The notes beneath the pieces were generated by a model. That model was not told the DNA's origin and ran no database searches. It saw only the letters and a program-made list of their open reading frames with translations. From NCBI RefSeq assembly GCF_002920895.1, contig NZ_PQVG01000004.1, forward strand, positions 248,001-312,000: a stretch of DNA of 64,000 bases, given 5' to 3'. Below are positions 1 through 13,300 of this stretch, piece by piece; positions within the stretch are counted from its first letter, which is position 1; each line of letters starts with the position of its first letter. Made by a program: the position numbers and the translations under genes. This DNA is from Flavobacterium alvei (GTDB lineage: Bacteria > Bacteroidota > Bacteroidia > Flavobacteriales > Flavobacteriaceae).

Positions 1-134
1 TGAATATTCATTACAGAAATGCAAAGACAATTCAACTACTCGTTGATGGAAAATGGAAAACTTTGAAGGCATATAAAGGACAATTTGTATTGCCAAAAAA
101 CAAAGCAAAGCAACTATTTGAATTAAAATTTTAA
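1..134 (+). CDS. C-terminal end of an unidentified protein (partial)
   Basis: An open frame enters from the left edge (codons in phase from base 3) and stops with TAA at 132-134. It gives about 43 residues ending KQLFELKF. The tail is basic and has beta-strand-like alternation (LLVDGKWKTLKAY, GQFVLP). I do not recognise the family and no motif is visible. The intact frame and the terminator-like hairpin that follows suggest a real gene end, but the piece is too short to be sure. Confidence 0.45.
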   Translation, partial: NIHYRNAKTIQLLVDGKWKTLKAYKGQFVLPKNKAKQLFELKF

Positions 135-143
135 AGTCCCGAT

Positions 144-312
144 CGCTCCCGCACGAATCCTTTTGTGTGGATATTACAAATATGCAACTACAACAAAATT
201 AAGCTTCTGTTTTCTTTTTAACCAAAAAACTACACCTTTTTATTGATATAGTTTTTTTGATTTGTTTTGTCTGCTCTCGTTATTGCCACACGAAAGGATT
301 CATGCGAGAGCG
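144..312. repeat. Inverted-repeat intergenic element, about 169 bp
   Basis: Two 27-bp arms, 144-170 and 286-312, are reverse complements with three mismatches. The shared core is GAATCCTTT flanked by CGCTC and GTGTGG. The arms are more G+C-rich than the surroundings and enclose 115 bp of AT-rich non-coding DNA. There is no ORF inside. The layout fits a small non-autonomous element or a Flavobacterium-type intergenic repeat; which one cannot be told from a single copy. Confidence 0.45.
224..257 (+). terminator. Weak AT-rich terminator-like hairpin
   Basis: The 9-bp arms AAAAAACTA (224-232) and TAGTTTTTT (249-257) pair across a 16-nt loop and end in a T run. The hairpin sits about 90 bp after the partial gene at the left edge and could end its transcript. 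The stem is almost all A-T, so this is weak. Confidence 0.3.
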
Positions 313-362
313 GGGAAATTATTGTATATCTGAGCGCTTGTATTTATCTCTCCATCCCTCTT

Positions 363-1340
363 TTAATACCCCCAACCGTGGTGATCTACAGATTGAGTAC
401 AAGGACAGTCGCTAATTCCTTGAAGGAAATCCAAACCAATTGTAATCATATGTGTTCCTGAATTAAAGGAAGCCATTTCATTAAAAGTCATTTGATAGGA
501 ATATCCAAAATAAAAGACCGACTTCTTGAACCCAAACATTGGCCCTAAATTCAAGGGTTTTAAGACCTGATCGTTCAGAAAACGATAGGATGCTCCTACC
601 CAATAATATTCGTCTCTGTTGTTGTATTTTCGATATTTAAAATTCAAATCGGTACTCGAACGGCCATCACTAGCAAAGTATTGAAAAAATGCCGAAGGTT
701 CAATTTCGGAGTAGTTCGCAGTTTTGATAACATATCCGGTATAAACTTGATAATTTAAAAGCAAATTAGGTTCTATTTTATATCCTGAAAACTGGTCGAT
801 GTTTTTACCTAAAATATTAGCTCCATTTACGCTTAGGTAAAATTGATCCCAACGATATAAAAAGCCAACATCGAAGTTGTTGTTTGTCGTTCTCCTGTCG
901 TTTGTAATGCCGTAATCAGGATCAGTAGGGCTTAATTTTGCGATATCAATATTAAAAGTATTGATGTTGAAAGACATCCCAAAAGACAAATACTGCTTAG
1001 AATAATAATCCAATATGATATGGTGTGCAAAAGTGAATTTAGCTCCAGCCTGATTGGTATATCCATTTTTGTCATTGTAAAACGAAGCTCCAACTCCGGA
1101 TTGATTTGCAATTCTAAAATCGGCATACACGGATTGATTGTCTGGTGCGTCTTGTATTCCGACCCATTGGGTTAATCCATTGGCTCTTATCCTTAAATTA
1201 TCACCAATTCCAGCATAGGTAGGCGAAATAACGAAAGGATTATCGGCTAGATATTGCGTAAAAACGGGTATATTCAGCTCTTGACTATAACTCGAAGTTA
1301 GGGTCAAGAATAAAAAGGATAGTAGTGCTATTTTTTTCAT
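363..1340 (-). CDS. sprF: SprF, PorP/SprF-family outer-membrane protein for SprB export
   Basis: A 325-residue PorP/SprF-family protein. The start at 1340 gives MKKIALLSF..., a clean signal peptide ending near SSYSQ; an upstream in-frame start would add eight residues before it. The mature N-terminus (ELNIPVFTQYLADNPFVISPTYAG) is the family hallmark: a short strand, then the N-P-x-x-x-x-P-[AS]-x-A/G signature of PorP-like barrels. The rest alternates in beta-barrel fashion. In Flavobacterium johnsoniae, SprF is needed for secretion of the SprB adhesin, probably as an outer-membrane partner of the type IX secretion system. Here it lies 42 bp downstream of sprB, last in the operon, exactly as expected. 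Family assignment is firm; the specific name rests on position. Confidence 0.9.
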   Translation of the reverse strand: MKKIALLSFLFLTLTSSYSQELNIPVFTQYLADNPFVISPTYAGIGDNLRIRANGLTQWVGIQDAPDNQSVYADFRIANQSGVGASFYNDKNGYTNQAGAKFTFAHHIILDYYSKQYLSFGMSFNINTFNIDIAKLSPTDPDYGITNDRRTTNNNFDVGFLYRWDQFYLSVNGANILGKNIDQFSGYKIEPNLLLNYQVYTGYVIKTANYSEIEPSAFFQYFASDGRSSTDLNFKYRKYNNRDEYYWVGASYRFLNDQVLKPLNLGPMFGFKKSVFYFGYSYQMTFNEMASFNSGTHMITIGLDFLQGISDCPCTQSVDHHGWGY

Positions 1341-1382
1341 TTGAAATCTTTTAATTGGAAGCATTGTTTTCCGTCTTTACTA

Positions 1383-4300
1383 TTATCTATACAAGGTGAA
1401 ATGTCCAACAAATTCACGGGCATCTTTTTCATTTCGCAATTTAATAATGTACCAGTAATCGCCTGTTGGTAACTCATTACCATTGTATTTACCATCCCAG
1501 AATTGTCCTTCTCTGTAGGTACCCACTTTGCGTCCGTAACGATCAAAAACATAGAATATCAAATCTGGATAATTCATTGTATTTGTTGGTGTCCATCCAT
1601 CATTGTCGCCGTCACCATTTGGTGTAAACACATTAGGAATTTTAATATCGACAAATTCAAAATATCTGGTAGCCGATGCCACACAACCATTGGCATCAGT
1701 AACCGTAACCGTATAGTCACCCGATTTGTAATAAATAAATTTATTTTGACTGCCCATTGAGTCACCATTTAGCGTGTATTGATATCCGCCTGCTCCACCA
1801 GTTGCTGTTGCCACAATTTCGTTCAGTCCTCCATCTGTCAAAGTTAATGTTAATGGCAGAATTTGTACAATCGTGAAATCGGGTGTGTCTTTTTCGCAAC
1901 CATTGGTATGTCTTGCTGTAATATGATGCACTCCAGGAGGCACATTGGTAAACACATTACTGGCTTGATAAGGGGCAATTCCGTCTAAAGCATAATCGAC
2001 ATCGGCAGGATTTGTAATACTGGCATCAATCGTTACTGTAACTGTTAAAGTAGGTGCATTATTACTACAGCCATAATCAACAATCACTTGTGGATTTAAT
2101 TTTACGGATTCTGGTAATGGAACATCAAATTCATACGAACAGAAATTGGCATCACGAATGTACACCGTATGCATTCCTCCTGATAATCCTGTAAAATCAA
2201 AATCGGTTTGAATTAACGTGCCAGTTGTGAAAGTTCCTCCATCTATACGAACGCTGTACGGAGCTGTTCCGCCACTAACCGTAATGCTAAAAGCACCATC
2301 TTTGTCACCAAAACAGACTTCAGGTATTAGAGTTCCCGTAATTACAGCTGAACTTAATGGTGTTGGCTCTGCAATGATAATTCCTGTTTCATATACATAA
2401 CATCCGTTTTGGTCTTGTGTAATAATATCATAGCTTCCTGGTACTAAATTATCAAAAACACCTGTATCAAAAAACTGGTTCAAATCGGGCGAAATAGCGT
2501 ATTTGATTTTACCTGTTCCTCCAGAAGCGGTAACCACAATTTTTCCGTTATTCAAGCCATTACAAGTGGCATTCGTAGGAACTGATATAGCAGATAATGC
2601 AGTGGTTGGTTGTGTAATGGTAACAGGTATTGAAGTTGCTGAACAATCGCCACTTTCAACATATACCATATAAGTTCCTGCTTTCAATTGAGTGAAATTA
2701 CCCGGTGTGGCTTGTACCACCCCAATAACATCATATCCTAATCCGTCTTGCAAATAATATACATAATTACCTAAACCTCCAGTTGCTTTAGCTACAATAA
2801 CTCCCGTAGTTTCTCCATTACAATTAATAGTTGACGTAAAATAATCTGTTTGAACGGTCAAAGCTGGCAAGGGTTCCACCTCAACATCATTAGAAACCAC
2901 ACTTTTACAACCATTGGAATCTTTCACATAATAACGATTTGTTCCAACTGGCGCCGAAACCGTAACTGAGCTATAAAACACTGAGGAACTAAATGTTATA
3001 TTATCTGTACTATAAGTATATGGTGCTATACCTCCTTTGGCAGTAAGTATCAATGTTGAAAGTACTGTACAGGTTTGTGAAGTTGATTTTACTAGACTTG
3101 CCTGAACTAATTTGGGTTCATCGATTGTAATTATTCCAGAAGTAGTTCCGCTACAACCCCAAGTGTCTGTTACAGTAACGCTATAGGTTCCAGCTCCCAA
3201 ACCGGTGAATACATTTGAAACTTGAGGGCCGTTTGAAATAGCTGGTGTCACTGACAAATAATTCAAGGTATATAAATAATTACTTCCTTGACCTCCAGTT
3301 ACCGATGTAGCCGTAATAGTTCCCGTTTTGTCTCCAAAACATGAAATAATTAAAGGACTTGCAGCAGCTGTAACTGCAATTGGTGTTGGAACTACTAAAT
3401 TTACTAGAACAGATTTCACGCATCCGCCTTGATCTTTTACATTAACTGTATAAGAACCTGCTGTTAAATTTGTAAAATAGGTTTGAGAACCATAGGCTAC
3501 ATTTACTGGGCCAACTAATTCATATTGATACCCACCTGGCCATCCTCCTGTTGCTGTCACAGAAATACTTCCATTATTACCTGGAACACAAGTGATTTCA
3601 GTATGGGTTTCACTAATTACCAAATCAGCTGGTGCTTGAGTTATTGTGAAACTAGTTGTAGCTGAACAAAAAGGACTGTTTTGCAAAGTTGCTGTTACAT
3701 TGTATAAGCCGGCTGTTAGACCTGAAATTGCCCAAGGTCCAGCAGTTGTTGAAGTACCATTAATTGGCGTTGCCAAAGCTGCACTCGTAATTACATAATT
3801 GAAAGCGCCAGCATCGTTTGTTGGTGTCAGTTGATTATCTACTATTGTCAATTCAACCCTTCCTTCATTCGATGCATAACAAACTACATCGTTTGTTTTT
3901 ACTGCTTTTAACTCGAAGGTGTTTGGATTGTTTACAAAGTGAATTGCTGATAAACTACATCCAGTAACCGTATTCAAAACGTCGATTTGATATTGACCTA
4001 CAATTAAATTATTGAAAATTCCTGTTGTATTCGTAGCATTATAAACGGTTCCGTTCAATCCAGAAACTGTATAACTAAGTGTATTTGCAGCTGGAATACC
4101 TCCTGTAGTAGCAACTGTAACGGCTATGCTTTCGTTATTAGAACAATTAATTGCAGCAGTAATCGCAACATTTATTTTGTCTAAACTAATAAATGGATTG
4201 ATAATGATTGGCGCAAGTGTACTGCCCATACAGCCTTTATTATCAAAAACATTGATAGTGAAACTTCCTCCTAATAAATCGGATTCGATATACGAATTAG

Positions 4301-7300
4301 AAGCTCCACGTTGCACTAATACACCATTTTTGATAAATTCATAAATAGTATAAGTTCCTGAGGCACCAACCACGGTGTTTGCTGTAATGCTTGCATAATT
4401 CGTACCGTTAGTTCCAGCGGTACAACCAAATTGTACTACTGTTGATGCTCCCAAATCGATTACGGCCGGCTGAATTACATCTATCAAAGCCGTTGCTTGA
4501 CAACCTCTTGCAGAAGTAACTGTTACAGAATATCCTGTGGCCGCTGTTAATCCTGTAAATATATTGGAAGCTTGAGGCGTTCCACCATTCAAACTGTACA
4601 TATAAACAGGGTTGTCGTTTATTCCCACTGCTGGAGTAGCCATTGTTGCTGTAATCGTTCCATCGTTTCCGCCGTTGCAAGTCACTGGGGTCGAAGTCAA
4701 TGTAAAACCAGTAATTGTTGTGGCTGGAGTTATAGAAATTGGAACATAAAACTCGCATAAAGTAGTCGTATCGCGAACACCCATCGTGTGATTTCCTGAT
4801 GTAACTCCCGTAAATGAAGTGGTTGCCACAAATGCGCCTCCATCAATATTGAATTGGTAATTCGCAGAACCTCCTGTTGCCGAAACATTGACAATACCAT
4901 CATTATTGGCACAACTAGGAGTCGTTGCAACTACTGCTGTTAAACTTAACGGTTGCAAAATAGTTACTGGAGTCGTTGTTGAAAGACATCCATTGGCATC
5001 TTTTACGGTTACATTATAAATTCCCGGAGCATTTACCGTAAGGATATTGCTGGTTTGGAAACTAATTCCATCCACACTATATTCTAATGCTGGACTAAAT
5101 CCGGTTGCGGTTACGGTAATAGTATAAGAACCCGTTGCACTTGGACATTGAGTTGCCACGGCAGAAGTTATTGTTGGATTAGTATCTAATAGAATGTTTT
5201 GTGGATTATTCATAGAACATCCTTTAGAATCAATTACATAAACCACCCAATTCATATCGGCTCCGTTGTTAGTATCTACGACTAATTGGTTGCTCAAAAC
5301 AAAACTTGTTGGAACAGGATCTGAAGCTCTAGCAATTGCATATTTATACGGTGCTGTTCCACCTGTTGCAGTAATAGTAACTGTGGCAGTATCATTATTA
5401 CAATTAATATTAGTCGCTGCTGAAATGGAACTTAAAGCTGCCGATGGTTGTGTAATAGTTAGTGAAGCATTAGCCGAACAGCCTGTCACATTATCCGTAA
5501 CAGTAACGGTATAATTTCCGAAGGCTAATCCTGAAATGGTAACTTTATTTCCGGCTTGTACCAAAGTGCCTGTACCTGTTGTTAATGCAGCGGTATAAGT
5601 TCCTGCAAAATTTTCAACAGTGAATTCAGCCGATCCATTGGCTAATCCAAAACAAGTCACTTCGCTAGTGATTAAACCAGAAACTGTGATATTATTTATT
5701 GGTTTAACTTGATATGCTTTTTCGAATGAACAGCCGTGAGCATCGGTTACTTTAAATAAATAAGTGTTTGGAGCCAATGAAGTGAAAACAGGATTTGTAC
5801 CATTATCAACACTAATTGGCGAAATAATTTCATATTTAGCTATTGGCGTATAACCTCCAACCACTGTCAAAGTCACATCTGAAGTAGGTACTGGACAAGT
5901 TGGAGCAGTTCCCACAATGGTAATGTCGGTGATTTTTTGATACGGATTTACAGTCGTACTACCGTTAAAAATACAACCATTTGCATCTTTTGCAGAATAA
6001 TTTATTGTTTGAATCGTACCATTATCTACCACATACAAAAGATTGGTTGCATAATAATTAGCCGAACCATCAAAATTATAAGTGTAAGGCGCTGTTCCTG
6101 TTCCAACAGTAGCATTTACTGTCACTATCGCAGTTTGAGGAATGTTACTTGCATTACAAGCAAAATCAGTAACAACAGCCGTTGCATTTAATAAAACTGG
6201 ATCTATAAGGGTTTCTGAACCGTTGAATAGACATTGTTTGGAGTCTCTTACAATGTAATTCACTAATCCAGCTCCTAATCCTGTAAATGTATTGGAAGTT
6301 TGCCAAGATGTTCCCGCATTAATACTATATTCATAAGGAGGAATTCCAAGAGAAGCCGTAATAGTAAGCGTTCCATCTAGAACCGTTGGACAAGAAGGTT
6401 TTGTATGTGTTGAAGTAGCCGTTGGATCTACTTTTGGATTGACAGTAACCACGGTTGTTTCGACCGAACAGCTATTTAAATCGGTGATTCTGAATTGGTA
6501 GGTTCCTGCTGTACTTGTGGTATAAGTTGCCGTTCTAGAATCATTAGCAAAAGGAACAGCAGCGCCATACGGAGAACCGTTTATAGCAACTTCATAAGTA
6601 AAATCGGGTGTAGCATTAGCAGATGTAAACAATCCATCAATTGCATTTAATGTTATAACCGCATTTGGAGAAACTGTACAATCTATTTCTTTGGTTAAGG
6701 CAACATTTATGGATAGTTTTTTATCAATAGTGATGGTTTGCTCACTGAAACATCCATTGGCATCAATCACTCTAACCGTTTGCAATCCTGAATTTAATCC
6801 CGTAATAGTATAAGGGAAAGCAGCAACATTTTGAGAAGCCCCTCCATTGACCAAAATGGTGTAAGGTGCGATTCCAGAAGTTGTTAAACTAACATTTATT
6901 CCAAAAGTTCCTTCGTCCACACATTTATCAACAATGGCTAAAGCAATTACTGGTTCAGGATCTTTGGTTAAAACCACTACCGTACTTGGTTGAATACAAT
7001 TGTAGGCGTCTTTTACGTGAACATAATAACTTCCAGCAGCAACATTAAAAGTACTTGACGAATTCCAAGCAGGATCATTTGCCAATGGCGCAGTTGCTGA
7101 ACTGGTAATCATATACGAATATGGAGCCGTTCCGTCTTTTGCCAAAGCATTGATAATTCCTAGATTATTACAATTTTCGTTTTGGACAACCGCAGCAGAA
7201 ACCGATAGAGGAATTGCCGATTCTTTGATTTCAAAAATAGCCGAAGCCGATTGACAACCATTGAATGCTCCAGTTCCATTTTCAATAAATTTGATATAAT

Positions 7301-10300
7301 ATTGCCCAGGAGATAAAGTTCCAGGAGATGGAACGGTTAGAGTAAATGGCGGAACACCTAGAACTGAAATATTGCCCGAAGTACCCGCAACTGCCACATT
7401 TGTATAAGCTGTGAATATTTGATAATCTACACTAGTAGTTGTAGTATCGAATCCAGTTAAGGTAAAAGTTGCACTACCATCATTGGCTCCGATACAAGTA
7501 ACATTGGCAGGAGTAACGGCTGCTGTAAGCAATGATGCTGCTGGAATTGGCTGGTTGGCAGCTTTTACATAATAGCAATCTGTAGTTAAATCGTGAACTA
7601 CAAAAGTATAAGTTACTCCAGGAACAAGATTGGTAAACGTTCTAGTGTCGCCACCAGGAGCATCAGGCACGAACCAAGTTGAGGTGTAAGGATTAGTATT
7701 GGTTTCTAAAATTCCAAAAGCATAACTACCACTTCCTAATGTTGAAATCGCTTTGACAATCGCCGTACCTCCGTTTGTACAATCGGATGTTATCGTAGTT
7801 ACATCTATCGTTAAATCAGAAGGAGGAGAAGCAATGGTAATTTGTTTGGTTAAACTACAACCATTAGCATCGATAACATTGATGGTATAAACTCCATAAT
7901 TAATAATGGAGAACGTATGATCTTCTCGAACTGTAGCCACATAAGGATTACCTGCAATTATATCTCCAAAATTGTTAGTGATAAAATACTTAAATGGTGC
8001 TGTTCCGCCCAAAACATTTTCTACAGTTATAGAACCTAAACTTGAGCCTCCCGGATTGTTACAAGTAATATCAACTTTAGTCAAATCAAAACTAATTGGG
8101 TCAGGTTGTGCAATTGTAATACTTGCAGGAACAGTATTGATACAACCTTTACTGTCTTTTACGGTAACGGTATAATTTCCAGCTGTAAGACCAGTAAATA
8201 CATTCGAAGATTGATAATTAGTACCATCTATGCTGTAAGTAAATGGAGCAACACCTTTGGTAGCATCAATCGTAACTTGTATTCTTCCATTAGCATCGCC
8301 ATTACATTTGATAGATTGTGTTTCTGTTAATGCCGTAATTACTGGATAAACTATCGGATTTACAGTGATAAGATTAGAAACTTTTGTACAAGCAGGAACA
8401 TTCGAATCGGTGATTAAAAACTGATAAGTATTAGCCGATGTTACTGGATAGGTAAAGCTTGTTCCTACTATTGGAACGGCTATTCCATAAGCACTTCCAC
8501 CAATACTCGTTTGATAAGAGAAAGGCGCTTTGCCACCAGTTATTGATACCGTAATTACGGCATTTGGAGAAGCTGTACAATCTAAATCTTTTGTCAAAAC
8601 AGCTGTTGCATTTAACACTTGGTTTACTGTAACCGAAGTGGTATTGGTACAGCCATTGGCATCTTTTACGGTTATGAAATAAGTTCCCGGAGCTACAGTA
8701 AAAGTATCAGCAGGACTTGGCGCTACACCAGAATTTATAGTGTAAGTATAAGGCGCAACACCATTGGTACCTACAGCTTTAATTTGGAATGTACTTCCCG
8801 AAGCAGAACATTGATTGGTAACTGAAGCCGTAACCGTTGGAATAGGATCTTTGGCAATAGTAACATCTGTTTTAGTGGTACAACCATTGGCATCTTTTAC
8901 ATAAACATCCCAATTTAGATTTATTGTAGGATCAAGATTGCCAGTATTTGAACTAGAGTAAGTTCCTGCTGCAAAACCATCTTGTACAAATGAATATAAA
9001 TATCCAGGAGTTCCACCGCTTGCCGTTGCTGTAACTGTTGCTGTTGCTACATTACAATTAGCATTAACATTCACAACTGAAAGACTCAACGGAGTTGCTG
9101 GGCCTGTAATGATAACATCGGTATTGGCAGTACAACCTGTGGTATTATCGGTAACTCTTACATTGTAAGTTCCAACGATGAGGTTGGATAAGGTAATCAC
9201 ATCATTAACATTGGTAAAAGGAACTGCTGGTGTTACCACAACCGCATAATTTCCTGTGGAACTAAATCCAGAAACAGTATATTTTGCAAGACCAGTATTG
9301 CCTCCGTTACACAAAACATTCGAAATATTTTGACCAACAATTGCAATTGGTATTACTGGCGCAACGGTATAAGGTTCTGAATAAAAACATCCATTAGCAT
9401 CCGTAACTTTAAAAACATATGTATTTGGTACTAATCCTGTAAAAACACCTGTTGTATTAGAAGTGGCTGAAGCAATTGGAGAAACAATTTCATAAGTCAA
9501 TCCTCCCACTCCATTTGTAGCCGTAACTGTTGTTGAAGTAACCGTACAACTTATCACATTGCTCAAAAAAGCCAAATCTGTTGGTGGATTTAATGGTGCC
9601 AAAACAATTTGTTGCACTGAAGACAAACAGCCATTGGCATCTTTTACAATAATATCAAATGATTGGCTACTTCCGTTGTCATTTACCGTCAAAGTATTAC
9701 TTGGAGTAAATGAGATTCCGTTATTATAGCTATAAGTATAAGCCCCTGTTCCTCCAGAAGGTGTAACGGTTATTGTTGCCGATTGTTTAGTATTTGTTGG
9801 GCTACAGCTAAATGTAGTTGCCGTAGCATTGGCAATAATTGGATTTGGATTCACAATAGTCACATTAGAAACTGCCGATTCACAACCTTTGCTATCAATT
9901 ACTTTAATGTTGTAAATTCCAGCTGTTAAACCAGTAAACACATTAGAAGCTTGGGTAGTAAACAAAGTGGCGGTACTTAACTTAATAGCATACGTATAAG
10001 CCGATGTAAAACCATTAGCTGCTGTAACTGTAATAGTTCCATCATTGGCATTATTACAACTAATATCCGTTTTAGAAGTGGTCATTGTGGGTGTCGTTTT
10101 TGGAGAAACTACAATAGCACTGCTTTTGGCCGAACAACCTTTGCTATCTGTTACCGAAAACACATAACTACCTGCAGCAGCTGTTGTATATGGGAAAGAT
10201 GCAACCGCAGTTGGCGTTCCTCCATTAAATGCGACGGTGTAAGTATAAGGAGCACCGTTACCTCCAGCGACAGTAGCGTTTATGGAAGCATCAACTAAAC

Positions 10301-13300
10301 ACGTTAAATCTTGAGTCAAAGCAGCATTCAATTGCAATTGTGGTGCAATAATGATATTCGAAATCGTGGAAGTACAATTTTTACTGTCGGTAACAACTAT
10401 GGTATGCGTTCCAACGCCAACGTTTGTAAACGTATTGCTGTTTTGAGCTGCTCCTCCGTCTAAAGCGTAAACAAATGGACCCGTTCCACCAGTTACATCT
10501 ACCACTAAAGTTGATTGATTTACTGAATCATAACACAAATCCGAGGAACTTGCCAAAGTAGCTACTGGAGCTATTATTGGACTCACAATTACAGGAGCGC
10601 CAACATTAGTAACACATAAATTGGCATCTCTTGCAAATACTGTATAATTACCCGAAGACACATTGGTAAATTGACCATTGGTTTGATAAGGACGAACAAC
10701 AGCTCCTCCCGTAGTATTTCTTAATTCGTATTGATAAGCTGGTGTTCCTCCGCTTCCTACTGCATTTATTGTTGCTCCGTTGGAACAACTTGGCTGTACA
10801 GTTATCGAAGCCGTTACGGTTAATGGTGTTGGCGCAGTAATAGCTTGAGGCAATGTAAACAAACAAGGACTTGCCGACATATCATATTGCACTCTTATAC
10901 TATGAGACCCTGCTGACAAGCCACCAATTGTCAATGGAGAAGTAGCGCTTAAAACAAAAGCTGCTCCGTCTAACGAATAATAAAAACCTGTTGGTGCAAA
11001 ATTTTGTACTGCAATGGTAATTTCGCCATCGTTATTTCCAGCGCAAGTAATGTCTTTATGTCCAATTACTGCTGCTGTAAAAGCTTTGTTAGCATCAATA
11101 ATTAAAGGAAAATCTTTTTGTGTAATACAGGATTTTGGCAGTTGATACACCTTGATGTCATCAATTAAAGCATCATTTCCGTTATAAAGAATACTACCTG
11201 ATTTGATTCTAAAAGTAAGATTCGTATTGTTACCAGGATTTAGGCTTAATGCTTTGAAAACCCATTTGTTTCTGTCAGGATCATTGATAGGTCCTGCAAT
11301 TACACCTGTAAATTGTGAGGCAACCACTGTTCCTGAAGGATCTACCAATTCTATAATAAAATCTGGAGAGGCTCCGTTAATACCCAATTTTAAAAGATTA
11401 GCAAGATATACTTCGACTTTAATGGGCTGATTTGGAATAACATCTACAATAGGTTTGCTGTATAAAACACCGTAAGGACCTGCAGCACTTCCTATATTCA
11501 CTAATAAAAACCTTCCATCGGCATCAGCGCCATTAGTAGTATGGTCTTTAAAATGATACCAAGCACCTGAATTATTACTCAAAGGGTCATCACTTCTCCA
11601 AAAGAAACTAGCAACCGAATAAGCATTGTCTTCTACAGATCTACTTGGCGTACCATTCGGATATTTACATAAATAAGGAGGATTTACTCTTTGATCATTA
11701 AAACAATAAGCAGAAGCGATTCCTGAAGTGGTTGTTGGTGCTCCCGATCCAAAATCTTCTTTCAATAAATTGCTATAAGTTGGCACTGATAATAATTTAT
11801 AGGTAACACTTACAGTATGTGAGCCTGAAGGCACATTTACAAATACATTTGGTGGTGTATTGGTATTGACCACTCCATCTAATAAATATTCATAACTAAA
11901 ATTGGCTCCTCCATTATTGGTTACTGTTACGGTGCTTGTTGCGGTTCCATTGCAATTAAATGCTGGAGAATTTACTGAAATAGTTGGATCTGATGGTTTT
12001 GGATCTAAAACATTACCTGGCATTGGAAAAGTACATCCCAAAGCATCTTTGACCATTAAAGTATAGGTTCCAGGTGCAACATATTTTTCATTCGAAGCTT
12101 GCCAAGTTAACCCTCCGTCAAAACTATATTGGTAGGGTGCAGTTCCTCCTTGTGCATTAGTAATTCGTAATTTTCCTTCTGTACCAGTAGGGCCACAACC
12201 TGCCAATTCTGCCACTCCTCCAGAAGCAGTAACAGCCGAAGCTGGCCCTGTAATTGTTATGGTTTGTGCTGGAAAAAAACAATCAAATCCTCCAAGACTG
12301 TATTTTAAAATCGCATTATAATTGGCTGCAGCTAAATTTGAAAAAGTAGCATTTGCTTGATAGGTTACTCCATTATCAATACTGTACATTAAAGTATAGC
12401 CATTGGCATTGGTTACATTAAATTTAATTTCCCCCGAATTGACGCCGTAACAACTGATATTAGTAGATGAAACAGTATAAACTGGTTTTGGGATTTCGGC
12501 AACGGCTATTGAAGTTATTGCTTCACATTTATTTAAATCAACAACTTTTATATCATATGTCCCAGCTGTAGAAACTGGATATTTAATTGATGTGGAAGGT
12601 GTATTTAATGTAATAGCAACCCCATTTACATAATAATTATAATTGGGAGTTCCTCCTTCAACAGAAATAGTTATTTCGCCCGCACTACAAGTCAGTGCTT
12701 TACTAAGAGTGGCTGTGACTTTTAACAAAGCAGGATCAATAATTTTTTCTATGGCTGTGTAAGAACAATTTGCTGGACTTGTTGAAACATTTACCGTGTA
12801 ATCACCCCAACCTAAATTAGAAAAAGTGTACTCATTAGCTAGTATTGGTCCAACGCTATTGACTAAAGTTGCTCCCTTATAAATACTAAAATAGTATTGA
12901 GGTTCAACGTTTCCTGCAATCAGTTTAATGGATCCATCTGCAACACCATGACAAGAAGGCTGTGTGAGAAAGGTTTGAACTATTAAATCCTTTTTAAAAA
13001 TTTGAATGTTGGGTACACTAAAAATACACGGATTAGAGGTTACCCCAATTTGCTTGATAAAAACCGTATAATTACCAGGAGTCGTTATGGTAAAAACTGG
13101 GCTATTGGGTATATAATTAACACCGTCTATGCTATATTCGTATCCTGTAGGCACATTTCCAATACTAATTTGACCAGGTGCTGAACAAATAATATCCTTC
13201 TTAGTGAAAGTAGGATTTAATAAATTTTGATACACATTAAAATAAAAAATACTTTGACAACCACCTGTATAATTCAGTACTAGCTTAAATTGTCCAGAAA

